64,000 nucleotides of DNA from Accumulibacter sp036625275. Lineage in GTDB: Bacteria > Pseudomonadota > Gammaproteobacteria > Burkholderiales > Rhodocyclaceae. Position numbers and translations under genes: made by a program. The stretch spans positions 1 through 64,000 of the forward strand of contig NZ_JAZKUD010000002.1 of NCBI RefSeq assembly GCF_036625275.1. Direction: 5' to 3'. Positions 54,470 to 63,856 of this stretch are shown piece after piece. The notes beneath the pieces were generated by a model. It was not told the DNA's origin and did not search any database. It saw only the letters and a program-made list of their open reading frames with translations. Numbering within the stretch: position 1 is the first letter of the stretch; each line of letters opens with the position of its first letter.

Positions 54470-56080
54470 ATGAATGCAGTCCTCCCCAATATCCCGGCAA
54501 CCATGAAGATTCCCGATCTGCATACCGGTTTCCAGCTTCTCTCTCGGCTTCCCCTGGCCAATTCACGGCAGGCTGCGCTCGACATCAACCTTTTTCTCGA
54601 TAGTCTGTTGAGGACGCCACCGGAAGGCGAAGTCTATCTGCAGCTGCTCGAACAGACGCGGATTTCACTCTGTTTCATCGAGGAAGAGCTTGCCCGCAGC
54701 TACATCAACAAGGCGTTACCGCTAGGAGAGGTCGAAGCAAGTGCCTTCTGCCAGGTCATTGCCACCTGGCAGAAGGCAGCTCGCGCCTATGCGCATTGTG
54801 CACAGCTTCTGGACAGCGACGACAACAGCAACGTCCATGCCGAACGATTGGCCCTGATCCTGCACCGCTGCATTTACTACACGGGAATGGTGATCATCGA
54901 GCACCATCGCGCCCGCCAAGCTCTACCGGCAGGAGTGTGGCTAAACCTGCATGGATATTACGCCAGTGCCGAAGAATGGGGGATTGCAAATCTTCCCGTG
55001 CCGGATTCGCTCGATCCCCTTGGACGCAGCAGCCACTGTACTGCCGCTTTCGTCGGCCTCCTCCTCGCTGAATTGGCGAGTCCCTACAGTCTGTCTGTCG
55101 GTGACATCAGCCTGGTACTTCGCTGGGCAAGCAATTGGTCTCCTCTGGTAGCAATGCACCCGGTCGTAGAGAATGAGCCCTTACCTCCGTTCGTCGTCGA
55201 CCTGATGCAGGATTGCGGTCTGCGGGCATCGAATGAGTGCCGGCATCGCGAACATCTGCGTCGACTCGACACCACTCGCCTGGTGAGCCAGCTCAATCAA
55301 TTGAAAAGGCAGTTGCAACAACGAATCTCGCCCGCACAGCTCGGCCTCGGTGAAGATTGTACTGCTGCACAGTGTTATCGACTGGTCAATCGTCTCTACA
55401 AACCATGGAGCATATTGCGTGCCGCACGCAAGTTTCGCCGACACAATGCGTCGGGAATTTCCAAAGTATCCACGGGGTTTTCGGCAATGCACTACCACAT
55501 CTCCGGAAAGGAGTTCCAGCAGCCGGAGATTGCCAACATCTATTCGCGCCAGGAATTCGAAAGCATGTTTGCCTTCCGCCACATGCTTGACCCGACGCAG
55601 ATGCTGGAAGTCCGCCAGGTACAGCTCGGCTTTGACTTCGACACCTGGGAAGTGCTTGACCAATGTGCGAATGGTTTTCGCCTGCTGCGCTCGCTTGTCG
55701 GCAAGAAAGTCGCACCGGGGCAACTGCTGTCGATCTGCCCGCATGACGGCAACTCGCATCTTCTGGCACAGGTGGCGTGGTTGATGCAGGAAGAAGGCGG
55801 CAATCTGGTCGCAGGGATCGCTGCACTGCCCGGTAAACCTCAAGCGGTTGCTGCTCGCCCGCTGGCACTCGAACCGGGGCACCAGGTTCCCTATCAACGG
55901 GCGTTCTTGCTGCCGGCAGTCCCGGCCATCGGCGCCGAACAAACCCTGATCCTCCCGCCGGGGTGGTTTCGAACCGACCGCCAGCTCGAAGTCTACACGG
56001 AATACCCAATGCAGGTCAGGTTACAACGCCTGCTGGCCGATGGCGCGGACTTTGAGCGGGTAACTTTTAGCGTGGTTTGA
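54470..56080 (+). CDS. Conserved hypothetical protein
   Basis: The 536-537-residue protein is started at ATG 54470 (a GTG at 54461 is possible). It is helical in its first half (LALILHRCIYYTGMVIIEHH, AAFVGLLLAELA) and has a beta-rich second half with a FRLLRSLVGKKVAPGQLLSI segment. No catalytic motif, signal peptide or membrane segment is clear. It resembles proteins conserved in Rhodocyclales with PilZ-like C-terminal regions, though a PilZ motif cannot be confirmed. I do not name a function. Confidence 0.6.
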   Translation: MNAVLPNIPATMKIPDLHTGFQLLSRLPLANSRQAALDINLFLDSLLRTPPEGEVYLQLLEQTRISLCFIEEELARSYINKALPLGEVEASAFCQVIATWQKAARAYAHCAQLLDSDDNSNVHAERLALILHRCIYYTGMVIIEHHRARQALPAGVWLNLHGYYASAEEWGIANLPVPDSLDPLGRSSHCTAAFVGLLLAELASPYSLSVGDISLVLRWASNWSPLVAMHPVVENEPLPPFVVDLMQDCGLRASNECRHREHLRRLDTTRLVSQLNQLKRQLQQRISPAQLGLGEDCTAAQCYRLVNRLYKPWSILRAARKFRRHNASGISKVSTGFSAMHYHISGKEFQQPEIANIYSRQEFESMFAFRHMLDPTQMLEVRQVQLGFDFDTWEVLDQCANGFRLLRSLVGKKVAPGQLLSICPHDGNSHLLAQVAWLMQEEGGNLVAGIAALPGKPQAVAARPLALEPGHQVPYQRAFLLPAVPAIGAEQTLILPPGWFRTDRQLEVYTEYPMQVRLQRLLADGADFERVTFSVV

Positions 56081-56179
56081 GGGTGACCATCACCGAATGC
56101 TGCCTGCCATGGCAGGCGGCCACGGTGATAGAGGTGATTTTGCGTTATGATGTGTCGTCACGATTACGCAGAGACCCCC

Positions 56180-56605
56180 ATGGCTGGCTTGGACGAAACC
56201 ACGAAGATCCCGACCGAGATCAAGCTGCATCAGAAATCCCGCATTATCGAATTGAGCTTCGAGGGCGATGAGCGTTTCGAGCTGAGCTACGAATTCCTGC
56301 GCGTGTTCACGCCATCTGCTGAAGCTCGTGGTCATGGACCAGGCCAGGAGGTTCTGCAAGTCGGCAAGCGGGACGTCGATATCGAACGGGTTGAGGCGGT
56401 CGGCAACTACGCCATCAGACCGGTATTCTCGGATGGTCACGACAGCGGGCTGTATTCCTGGGATTTGCTCTACCATCTGGGCGTCAATCGCGACCAGCTC
56501 TGGCAAGCGTATCTGAAACGCCTGCAGCAGGAGAATGGCAGCCGTGACCCCTCCGAGACCCCGGCAGTCGCTACCAAAGCATCCCACACTTGCGGCAAGC
56601 ACTGA
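56180..56605 (+). CDS. DUF971 (gamma-butyrobetaine hydroxylase N-like) protein
   Basis: The 141-residue protein has the DUF971 pattern: an initial KLHQKSRIIELSFEGDERFELSYEFLRVFTPS in outline and a closing GLYSWDLLYHLG, with a C-terminal Cys-His-rich tail (SHTCGKH). DUF971 proteins precede ubiE in betaproteobacteria. It is likely linked to quinone or iron-sulfur metabolism, but its reaction is not known. It starts at ATG 56180 and ends 28 bases before the ubiE start. Confidence 0.85.
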   Translation: MAGLDETTKIPTEIKLHQKSRIIELSFEGDERFELSYEFLRVFTPSAEARGHGPGQEVLQVGKRDVDIERVEAVGNYAIRPVFSDGHDSGLYSWDLLYHLGVNRDQLWQAYLKRLQQENGSRDPSETPAVATKASHTCGKH

Positions 56606-56633
56606 TCCGTCCCGATTGATCCTCAGTCAGGTC

Positions 56634-57383
56634 ATGAGCATGAGCAACCAGCAAAGCACGACCCACTTTGGCTATCAGGAAGTTGCCGAGGAGGAGAAAG
56701 CCAGACACGTCGCCGAAGTTTTCGATTCCGTTGCACAGCGTTACGACCTGATGAATGACCTGATGTCGGGTGGTCTACACCGGCTCTGGAAAGCGTTCAC
56801 CCTTGCCAAGAGTGGCGTTCGCGAGAGCTGGCGGGTGCTCGACGTGGCGGGTGGAACCGGCGACCTGGCACTGGCTTTCGCCAGAAAACTCGGCAGCCGA
56901 GGACAAGTCTGGCTCACGGATATCAACCACGCCATGCTGGTCCGTGGTCGTGATCGACTCTGCAATCAGGGTTTCATCGTCCCTGTCGCACAGTGTGACG
57001 CCGAAAAGCTACCGTTTCCCGATGATTATTTTGATTGTGTGACGGTTGCCTTTGGCCTGCGCAACATGACACACAAAGATCTGGCGCTGGCCGAAATGCG
57101 ACGCGTCCTCAGGCCCGGAGGACGCCTGCTGGTGCTCGAGTTTTCTCAGGTATGGAAACCTCTGGCAGCCGCTTACGATTTCTATTCGTTCCAGGTCATC
57201 CCACGTCTTGGACAGATGATTACCCACGACGAGGCGAGCTACCGGTATCTTGCCGAATCGATTCGCATGCATCCGGATCAGGAAGCGCTCAAGTCATTGA
57301 TGGAACAAGCCGGACTCGAGCAGGTCGAATACTACAATCTGGCGCTGGGCGTTGTCGCCCTGCACCGTGCTTTCAAGTTTTAG
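56634..57383 (+). CDS. ubiE: UbiE demethylmenaquinone/2-methoxy-6-polyprenyl-1,4-benzoquinol methyltransferase
   Basis: The 249-residue protein (start 56634; ATG 56640 also possible) has the UbiE/COQ5 motifs: VFDSVAQRYDLMNDLMSGGLHRLWK, then LDVAGGTGDLALAFA for SAM binding, and a later FGLRNMTHKDLALAEM with RPGGRLLVLEFS. It C-methylates the quinone ring in ubiquinone and menaquinone synthesis. Length agrees with E. coli UbiE (251). It leads the Tim44-like and UbiJ genes. Confidence 0.95.
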   Translation: MSMSNQQSTTHFGYQEVAEEEKARHVAEVFDSVAQRYDLMNDLMSGGLHRLWKAFTLAKSGVRESWRVLDVAGGTGDLALAFARKLGSRGQVWLTDINHAMLVRGRDRLCNQGFIVPVAQCDAEKLPFPDDYFDCVTVAFGLRNMTHKDLALAEMRRVLRPGGRLLVLEFSQVWKPLAAAYDFYSFQVIPRLGQMITHDEASYRYLAESIRMHPDQEALKSLMEQAGLEQVEYYNLALGVVALHRAFKF

Positions 57384-57399
57384 GAGGAGCGATGCACTG

Positions 57400-58272
57400 A
57401 TGAAAAAGATCCTGATGACTCTCGGTATCTGTGTATTCAGTCTTGGCCTGGCGGTTGGAGAGGCCGACGCGAAGCGACTGGGCGGCGGCAGTTCGTCCGG
57501 CATGCAGCGCGACTCGGTAACGCAGCGGCAAGCAACACCACCTCAGAATGCAGTGCCCCCTGCACCTGCCGCCGCGACGGCACCGGCAGCAGCAACCAAA
57601 CGTAACTGGATGGGTCCTTTGGCAGGTCTGGCCGCCGGCCTTGGAATCGCCGCACTGTTATCCCACTTCGGCCTGGGTGAAGGCATGGCCAATTTTCTGA
57701 TGATCGCGTTACTGTTGATGTGCGCCGTGGTCGTCTTCAAATTGCTGTTTCGCCGCAGAGGTTCACCGGTGCCAGATGCTCAAGCCCTCCAGTACGCCGG
57801 GGCAGGCGCTCCGGGAATGGCACCGACGCCGCAAGCCTTCAATCCTGCACCGGCGGGGGGTCTGCCGGTCAGCCCTGCCGCGCCACTATCGGCCAACATA
57901 CCGGCAGGCTTTGACGTGGATGGTTTCCTGCGGGTTGCCAAACTGAATTTCATTCGACTGCAGGCGGCCAACGATGCTGGCAATCTCGACGATATCCGCG
58001 AGTTTGTGACTCCCGAGATGTTTGCAGAAATCAGACTGCAGTTCGATGAGAGAGGGAAGACAACACAGCAAACTGATGTTGTGACGCTGAACGCGGCGTT
58101 GCTCGAAGTCGTCACCGAGGCCGACCGGCACATCGCCAGCGTTCGCTTCAACGGGATGATCCGAGAAGAAGCCGGCGCGGTGGCCGTGCCTTTCGACGAA
58201 ATCTGGAACCTTACCAAAGCCGTGGACGGTTCTCGCGGCTGGGTAGTCGCCGGAATCCAGCAACTTTCCTGA
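57400..58272 (+). CDS. Tim44-like domain protein
   Basis: The 290-residue protein starts at ATG 57400 with an AGGAGGAGC site upstream. A signal peptide (ILMTLGICVFSLGLAVGEADA) is followed by a Gln/Pro/Ala-rich segment, a two-segment membrane part (~70-115), another Pro/Ala-rich linker and a C-terminal Tim44-like domain (~160-290: FDVDGFLRVAKLNFIRLQ ... VPFDEIWNLTKAVDG). Such proteins accompany ubiE in many betaproteobacteria. The role is not established. Confidence 0.85.
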   Translation: MKKILMTLGICVFSLGLAVGEADAKRLGGGSSSGMQRDSVTQRQATPPQNAVPPAPAAATAPAAATKRNWMGPLAGLAAGLGIAALLSHFGLGEGMANFLMIALLLMCAVVVFKLLFRRRGSPVPDAQALQYAGAGAPGMAPTPQAFNPAPAGGLPVSPAAPLSANIPAGFDVDGFLRVAKLNFIRLQAANDAGNLDDIREFVTPEMFAEIRLQFDERGKTTQQTDVVTLNAALLEVVTEADRHIASVRFNGMIREEAGAVAVPFDEIWNLTKAVDGSRGWVVAGIQQLS

Positions 58273-58279
58273 ACGAGCG

Positions 58280-58852
58280 ATGCTGGCCTGGCCCACGCTC
58301 GTACTGCTGAATCACCTGTTACAGGGAGAGTCCTGGGCGCGTGATCGACTGCTTCCTTTTGCCGGCAAGACAGCGCTCCTGCAATTTGGTAGCACGGCCT
58401 TGCTGCTCAGGATCAGCGACGGGGGCCTGTTTGAAACCACAGCAACGGGTACTCCTGCGACGGTCAGCATCACCCTTCCTGGTGACGCACCCGCGCTTGC
58501 GTTGACCGGCCAAGCCTCCCTGCTCACTTCGGCGACCATTGTAGGCTCTGTCGACCTGGCAGAGACCTTGGGCTTCGTGCTTCGCAACTTGCGCTGGGAC
58601 ATCGAGCATGACTTGTCGAAAGTCCTTGGCGATGTGGTGGCTCACCGTAGCCTCCAGCTTGCCAAGCAACTGGGACAATGGCAACTGGTGGGCTTGAGAA
58701 AGTTGGCGATCGGTGTGGCCGAATATCTGACTGAAGAGGATGCAGCAATTGCTCACCGCGGTGATATCGAGCGGTTTTGTCTAGAGGTGGACGCCTTGCG
58801 TGACGATTTTGCGCGCATGGAAAGAAGGCTGGCTCGGCTGGAACTGGGTTAA
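58280..58852 (+). CDS. ubiJ: UbiJ (SCP2-domain accessory factor)
   Basis: The 190-residue protein has an SCP2 lipid-binding-like N-domain (residues ~1-110: ALLQFGSTALLLRISDGG, LTGQASLL) and a C-terminal coiled-coil-prone helix (DIERFCLEVDALRDDFARMERRL). This is the UbiJ/YigP layout, which binds lipid and organises the ubiquinone enzyme complex. In many proteobacteria ubiB follows, but here the operon ends. It starts eight bases after the Tim44-like stop. Confidence 0.85.
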   Translation: MLAWPTLVLLNHLLQGESWARDRLLPFAGKTALLQFGSTALLLRISDGGLFETTATGTPATVSITLPGDAPALALTGQASLLTSATIVGSVDLAETLGFVLRNLRWDIEHDLSKVLGDVVAHRSLQLAKQLGQWQLVGLRKLAIGVAEYLTEEDAAIAHRGDIERFCLEVDALRDDFARMERRLARLELG

Positions 58853-58894
58853 CACTCGGCTGGGTGGTGTACGTGGTACGCTCCAGTATGTGGG

Positions 58895-58932
58895 AAAAAA
58901 GAAAGGCAGCTCTCAGGCTGCCTTTCTTTTTT
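58895..58932. terminator. Bidirectional Rho-independent terminator
   Basis: Arms AAAAAAGAAAGGCAGC and GCTGCCTTTCTTTTTT are exact complements around a six-base loop TCTCAG, with T-rich ends on both strands. It separates ubiJ (plus) from atpC (minus). Confidence 0.9.
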
Positions 58933-58956
58933 TACGACTGACAAAGTCTCAGTCAC

Positions 58957-59379
58957 TTAGTGACGCTGGCGTAGCCGCTTGATTGCCTGCAACTGGGCAA
59001 CCGCTTGCGCCAGTTCCGCCTCGGCAGTAGCGAGACCAACGTCGGAAGTCCGGTCCTTGAGCGCTTCCTCTGCACGACGCTTGGCTTCTATCGCCTTGGC
59101 TTCATCAAGGTCGTGCGCACGAATCGCCGTGTCGGCCAGGACCGTAATCAGCGCAGGCTGCACCTCCAACATTCCGCCGGAAACGTAAACCATTTCGTAC
59201 TCATCGCTATCCGGCACTTTCAGACGAATCGTTCCGGGCCTGATACGGGTCAATAGCGGTGTGTGCCGCGGATAGATACCAAGTTCGCCAGCCTCACCCG
59301 GAAAGACCGCGAAGTCGGTTTGGCCGGAAAAGATCAATTCTTCGGCACTGACGACGTCAACATGTACTCTGATTGCCAT
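58957..59379 (-). CDS. atpC: ATP synthase epsilon subunit
   Basis: The 140-residue protein starts at ATG 59379. It has the epsilon barrel (VDVVSAEELIFSG, then FPGEAGELGIYPRHTPLLT) and a C-terminal helical hairpin (AKAIEAKRRAEEALK). It is the last gene of the atp operon on this strand. It couples the rotor to F1 and can inhibit ATP hydrolysis. Confidence 0.95.
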   Translation of the reverse strand: MAIRVHVDVVSAEELIFSGQTDFAVFPGEAGELGIYPRHTPLLTRIRPGTIRLKVPDSDEYEMVYVSGGMLEVQPALITVLADTAIRAHDLDEAKAIEAKRRAEEALKDRTSDVGLATAEAELAQAVAQLQAIKRLRQRH

Positions 59380-59446
59380 GGTTATTCCCTTTGCTCGGCC
59401 GTATCCCTGGCACAGTGCAAGGGATACGACGTTTGTGCTGCCCGCT

Positions 59447-60847
59447 TTAGAGTGTCTTGGCTTTTTCGAACACTTCCTCGATGCCGCCAACCATGTAGAA
59501 CGCCTGCTCGGGAATGTTGTCGCATTCGCCTTCGACGATCATTTTGAAGCCCTTGATCGTGTCCTTGAGTGGAACATACTTGCCAGGAGACCCGGTAAAG
59601 ACTTCAGCCACGCTGAAGGGTTGTGAAAGGAAACGTTGAATCTTGCGAGCACGATAAACCGCCAACTTGTCTTCCGGCGACAGCTCGTCCATTCCGAGAA
59701 TCGCGATGATGTCGCGCAACTCCTTGTATTTCTGGAGCGTCATCTGGACGGCACGGGCAACGTTATAATGCTCCTCGCCAACGACCTGGGGATCGAGCTG
59801 CCGTGAAGTCGAATCGAGCGGGTCGACAGCCGGGTAGATGCCGAGTGAGGCGATATCGCGCGACAACACCACGGTCGAGTCCAGATGCAGGAAGGTTGTC
59901 GCCGGCGACGGATCGGTCAGGTCATCGGCAGGCACATAGACCGCCTGAATCGAAGTGATCGATCCGACCTTGGTCGAGGTGATACGCTCCTGCAGACGGC
60001 CCATTTCTTCGGCCAGCGTCGGCTGATATCCGACGGCAGACGGCATCCGGCCAAGCAGCGCCGAAACCTCGGTACCGGCCAGCGTGTAACGATAGATGTT
60101 GTCAACGAAAAAGAGGATGTCACGGCCATCATCACGGAATCGCTCGGCCATGGTCAGGCCAGTCAATGCGACGCGCAGACGGTTGCCTGGAGGCTCGTTC
60201 ATTTGACCAAAGACCATCGCCACTTTGTCGAGGACATTGGACTCCTTCATTTCATGATAGAAGTCATTGCCCTCGCGGGTACGCTCACCGACACCGGCAA
60301 ACACCGAAAGACCCGAGTGCTGTTTGGCGATGTTGTTGATCAACTCCATCATGTTCACCGTCTTGCCCACGCCAGCGCCACCGAACAGTCCCACCTTTCC
60401 GCCCTTGGCGAAAGGACAAACCAAGTCAATCACCTTGATCCCGGTTTCCAGTAGATCGACCGACGGCGACAGCTCGTCGAACTTCGGTGCCATCTGGTGA
60501 ATTTCACGTCGCTCTTCGGTGGCAATGGGCCCGGCTTCATCAATCGGCCGACCGAGAACGTTCATGATGCGGCCAATCGTCGCATTGCCGACCGGCACCG
60601 AAATGCCGGCGCCAGTGTTGTTGACTTTCATGCCACGCCGCAGTCCGTCGGATGACCCCATGGCGATGGTGCGCACAATGCCATCCCCCAACTGCTGCTG
60701 AACCTCGAACATCAGGTCGGATTCGCACATATCCGATTCTTCTGCCTTGTCGAGCTGGAGTGCGTTGTAAATGTGGGGCATGGCGTCACGTGGGAACTGG
60801 ATGTCCACCACGGCGCCGATACACTGAACAATGTTTCCTTGACTCAT
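59447..60847 (-). CDS. atpD: ATP synthase beta subunit
   Basis: The 466-residue product starts at ATG 60847 after an AGGGA site. It holds the Walker A GGAGVGKTVNM, GERTREGNDFYHEM and the ALLGRMPSAVGYQPTLAEEMG stretch, all hallmarks of the catalytic beta subunit. Length is standard. The gene lies 67 bases before atpC and 37 after atpG. Confidence 0.97.
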   Translation of the reverse strand: MSQGNIVQCIGAVVDIQFPRDAMPHIYNALQLDKAEESDMCESDLMFEVQQQLGDGIVRTIAMGSSDGLRRGMKVNNTGAGISVPVGNATIGRIMNVLGRPIDEAGPIATEERREIHQMAPKFDELSPSVDLLETGIKVIDLVCPFAKGGKVGLFGGAGVGKTVNMMELINNIAKQHSGLSVFAGVGERTREGNDFYHEMKESNVLDKVAMVFGQMNEPPGNRLRVALTGLTMAERFRDDGRDILFFVDNIYRYTLAGTEVSALLGRMPSAVGYQPTLAEEMGRLQERITSTKVGSITSIQAVYVPADDLTDPSPATTFLHLDSTVVLSRDIASLGIYPAVDPLDSTSRQLDPQVVGEEHYNVARAVQMTLQKYKELRDIIAILGMDELSPEDKLAVYRARKIQRFLSQPFSVAEVFTGSPGKYVPLKDTIKGFKMIVEGECDNIPEQAFYMVGGIEEVFEKAKTL

Positions 60848-60884
60848 CGTCGTATCCCTAATCAATAAATCAACTATCGCGTGG

Positions 60885-61748
60885 TCAGACAGCCGCTGCG
60901 CCGCCGACGATTTCCGAAAGCTCTTTGGTGATCGCTGCCTGGCGAGCCTTGTTGTAAACCAGCTTGAGTTCGCCGATCACGTTCTTCGCGTTATCCGAAG
61001 CCGACTTCATGGCGACCATGCGCGCGCTCTGCTCGGAAGCCATGTTCTCGGCTACCGACTGATAGATCATCGCCTCCACATAACGCAACAGCAAGTCATC
61101 GATGACCGTCTTGGCGTCAGGCTCGTAGAGATAGTCCCAGCGATTGCCCTCACCCCCGACGAGATCCCCCGAGAGCGGAAGTAACTGGTAGAGCGTCGGC
61201 TCCTGCTTCATTGTATTGATGAAGCGGGTAAAGGCGATGTAGAGAAGGTCGATTTCGCCCTTCATGTAGGCGTCCAGTTGCACCTTGACCGGACCGATCA
61301 GCTTCTCGAGGTGCGGCGTATCCCCCAATCCGGTGAGCTGCGAGACGATGTTCGCACCCGCGCGCTGCATGAAGCCCAAGCCCTTGTTGCCAATCGCAGT
61401 CACCCGAAGCTTCTTGCCTTCAGCGTCCCACTCCTTCATCTTCGCTAGGGCAAGCCGCAGCACGTTGGTATTGAGGCCACCGCAGAGTCCCTTGTCGGAG
61501 GTGACCGTGATCAATCCGACCGCTTTCACGGGCTCGCGTACGGTCAGAAAAGGATGGCGATAATCCGTCAAGGCATGCGAAAGGTTACCGGCCACCCGGC
61601 GAATCTTCTCGCCGTAGGGGCGGGCAGCCCGCATCCTGTCCTGCGCCTTGCGCATCTTCGATGCGGCCACCATTTCCATGGCCTTGGTGATCTTGCGCGT
61701 ACTCTCTACGCTCTTGATCTTGTTCCGGATTTCCTTGCCGCTAGGCAT
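60885..61748 (-). CDS. atpG: ATP synthase gamma subunit
   Basis: The 287-residue protein starts MPSGKEIRNKIKSVESTRKITKAMEMVAASKMRKAQ in outline and ends with the SDNAKNVIGELKLVYNKARQAAITKEL segment, both typical of the central-shaft gamma subunit. The start has AAGGAG upstream. It lies between atpA and atpD as usual. Confidence 0.97.
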   Translation of the reverse strand: MPSGKEIRNKIKSVESTRKITKAMEMVAASKMRKAQDRMRAARPYGEKIRRVAGNLSHALTDYRHPFLTVREPVKAVGLITVTSDKGLCGGLNTNVLRLALAKMKEWDAEGKKLRVTAIGNKGLGFMQRAGANIVSQLTGLGDTPHLEKLIGPVKVQLDAYMKGEIDLLYIAFTRFINTMKQEPTLYQLLPLSGDLVGGEGNRWDYLYEPDAKTVIDDLLLRYVEAMIYQSVAENMASEQSARMVAMKSASDNAKNVIGELKLVYNKARQAAITKELSEIVGGAAAV

Positions 61749-61766
61749 GGCAATCTCCTTGATCGA

Positions 61767-63305
61767 TCAGGCCAGTGTGGCCTTGAATTCCTCAATCGCC
61801 TTGGTGAGCTTCTGCTCAGTGTCAGCGTCAAGATCCTTGGTAGTTTCGATCCTGGTCACGAGGTCGGCGTATTTTTGCTTGACGAAGCTGTGCATTTGCT
61901 TCTCGGTGGCAAGCGCCTTCTTCACTTCAACATCGTCGAAAAGGCCCTTGTTAACCGCGTGCAGGGTGATCGCCATCTCGGAAATCGGCAATGGCGAATA
62001 CTGCGGCTGCTTCATCAGTTCGGTGACCAAACGGCCACGATCAAGCTGTTTGCGGGTCGCCTCGTCGAGATCCGATGCGAACTGCGCAAAGGCGGCCAGT
62101 TCACGGTACTGGGCGAGCGCCAGACGGACCCCCCCGCCCAGCTTCTTGATGACTTTGGTCTGGGCAGCACCGCCGACCCGGGAAACCGAGATACCGGCAT
62201 CAATCGCTGGACGCACACCCGCATTGAACAGGTCGGTGTCCAGGAAGATCTGACCATCGGTAATCGAGATGACGTTGGTCGGAACGAAGGCAGACACGTC
62301 GCCTGCCTGCGTCTCAATGACCGGCAGGGCCGTCAGCGAGCCTGTCTTGCCCTTGACCTCGCCATTGGTAAACTTCTCGACCCATTCTGCGGAAACGCGT
62401 GCTGCGCGTTCAAGCAGGCGCGAGTGCAGATAGAACACGTCGCCAGGGTAGGCTTCACGTCCTGGCGGGCGGCGCAAAAGCAGCGAAACCTGGCGGTAAG
62501 CCCACGCCTGCTTGGTCAGATCGTCGTAGATGATCAGTGCATCCTGACCACGGTCACGGAAATACTCGCCCATGGTGCAACCCGAGTAGGGCGCGATGTA
62601 CTGCAGAGCGGCGGATTCGGAAGCGGTCGCAGCCACGATGATGGTATATTCCATCGCGCCGTTCTCTTCGAGCTTGCGTACCACGTTGGCGACGGTTGAG
62701 GCCTTTTGACCGACCGCAACATAGATGCAGATCAGGTTCTGGCCTTTCTGGTTGATGATCGTATCCACGGCCACTGCGGTCTTGCCGGTCTGCCGGTCAC
62801 CAATGATCAATTCACGCTGGCCGCGACCGATCGGCACCATGGCGTCGATCGATTTCAGCCCGGTCTGTACCGGTTGCGAAACCGATTTGCGCCAGATGAC
62901 ACCGGGTGCGACCTTTTCGATCTTGTCGGTCAACTTGTTGTTGACCGGACCTTTACCGTCGATCGGCTGCCCGAGCGAGTTCACCACGCGACCGAGCAAC
63001 TCCGGACCCACCGGAACCTCGAGAATGCGGCCGGTGGTCTTGACGGTGTCGCCTTCGCTGATTTGCTCGTATTCACCGAGAACCACCGCGCCAACCGAGT
63101 CGCGGTCGAGGTTCAAGGCCATGCCGAAAGTATTGCCTGGAAACTCGAGCATCTCTCCCTGCATGACATCGGTCAGGCCGTAGATACGGCAGATACCATC
63201 GGTCACCGAAACGATGGTGCCCTGGGTGCGCAGATCGGCGCTGATCGCAAGATTCTCGATCTTGCTCTTGATCAGTTCGCTGATTTCGGAAGGATTCAAC
63301 TGCAT
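61767..63305 (-). CDS. atpA: ATP synthase alpha subunit
   Basis: The 512-residue protein starts at ATG 63305 (MQLNPSEISELIKSKI). It has the Walker A GDRQTGKTAVA and the later SVSRVGGAAQTK with the conserved C-terminal helices. It is the non-catalytic nucleotide-binding F1 subunit. Standard length; follows atpH by 10 bases. Confidence 0.97.
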   Translation of the reverse strand: MQLNPSEISELIKSKIENLAISADLRTQGTIVSVTDGICRIYGLTDVMQGEMLEFPGNTFGMALNLDRDSVGAVVLGEYEQISEGDTVKTTGRILEVPVGPELLGRVVNSLGQPIDGKGPVNNKLTDKIEKVAPGVIWRKSVSQPVQTGLKSIDAMVPIGRGQRELIIGDRQTGKTAVAVDTIINQKGQNLICIYVAVGQKASTVANVVRKLEENGAMEYTIIVAATASESAALQYIAPYSGCTMGEYFRDRGQDALIIYDDLTKQAWAYRQVSLLLRRPPGREAYPGDVFYLHSRLLERAARVSAEWVEKFTNGEVKGKTGSLTALPVIETQAGDVSAFVPTNVISITDGQIFLDTDLFNAGVRPAIDAGISVSRVGGAAQTKVIKKLGGGVRLALAQYRELAAFAQFASDLDEATRKQLDRGRLVTELMKQPQYSPLPISEMAITLHAVNKGLFDDVEVKKALATEKQMHSFVKQKYADLVTRIETTKDLDADTEQKLTKAIEEFKATLA

Positions 63306-63315
63306 GGAAATTCTC

Positions 63316-63852
63316 CTAGTTCTTGAGCGCCAACCGCAGGCTCTCCAATTTTCCACGTACGGAGGTATCGAGAACCTGGTCGCCAACCACAATCTTGACG
63401 CCGCCGATCAGCGATTGATCGACGACCACTTCGGCAGTCAGCCGGGTTTTGAAGCGCGCTTCCAGATCCTCGATCAGCGCCTTGAGCTGCGCATCGTCAA
63501 CGGGAAAGGCACTGTAGATCGTGGCTTCCTTGACGCCCTCCTGCGCAGCCCTCAGTTCCTCGAAGAGACCCGCGATTTCCGGCAAGGCGGAAAGCCGCTC
63601 GTTGTTGGCAAGAACGTCGATCAGACTGGCTTCGCCACCATCCTGCGCCTTGCCGATCAGCGACTTGAAGAGCGCACTCTTCTGCGTGGCGGACAACTCG
63701 GGATTGCCGATGCAGGAACGCATCTGTGCATCCGTGGCAATGGCAGAAAGCAGCGACAACCGCTCGGACCAGGCCGTCAGCGCCTTGTTTTCCAGCGCGA
63801 TGCGGAAAACCGCTTCAGCGTAGGGGCGCGCGATGGTAACGAGTTCGGCCAT
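63316..63852 (-). CDS. atpH: ATP synthase delta subunit
   Basis: The 178-residue protein starts MAELVTIARPYAEAVFRIAL, and ends with VVDQSLIGGVKIVVGDQVLDTSVRGKLESL, both delta-subunit signatures. It links F1 to the peripheral stalk. The start lies four bases after the atpF stop. Confidence 0.95.
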   Translation of the reverse strand: MAELVTIARPYAEAVFRIALENKALTAWSERLSLLSAIATDAQMRSCIGNPELSATQKSALFKSLIGKAQDGGEASLIDVLANNERLSALPEIAGLFEELRAAQEGVKEATIYSAFPVDDAQLKALIEDLEARFKTRLTAEVVVDQSLIGGVKIVVGDQVLDTSVRGKLESLRLALKN

Positions 63853-63856
63853 GGTC

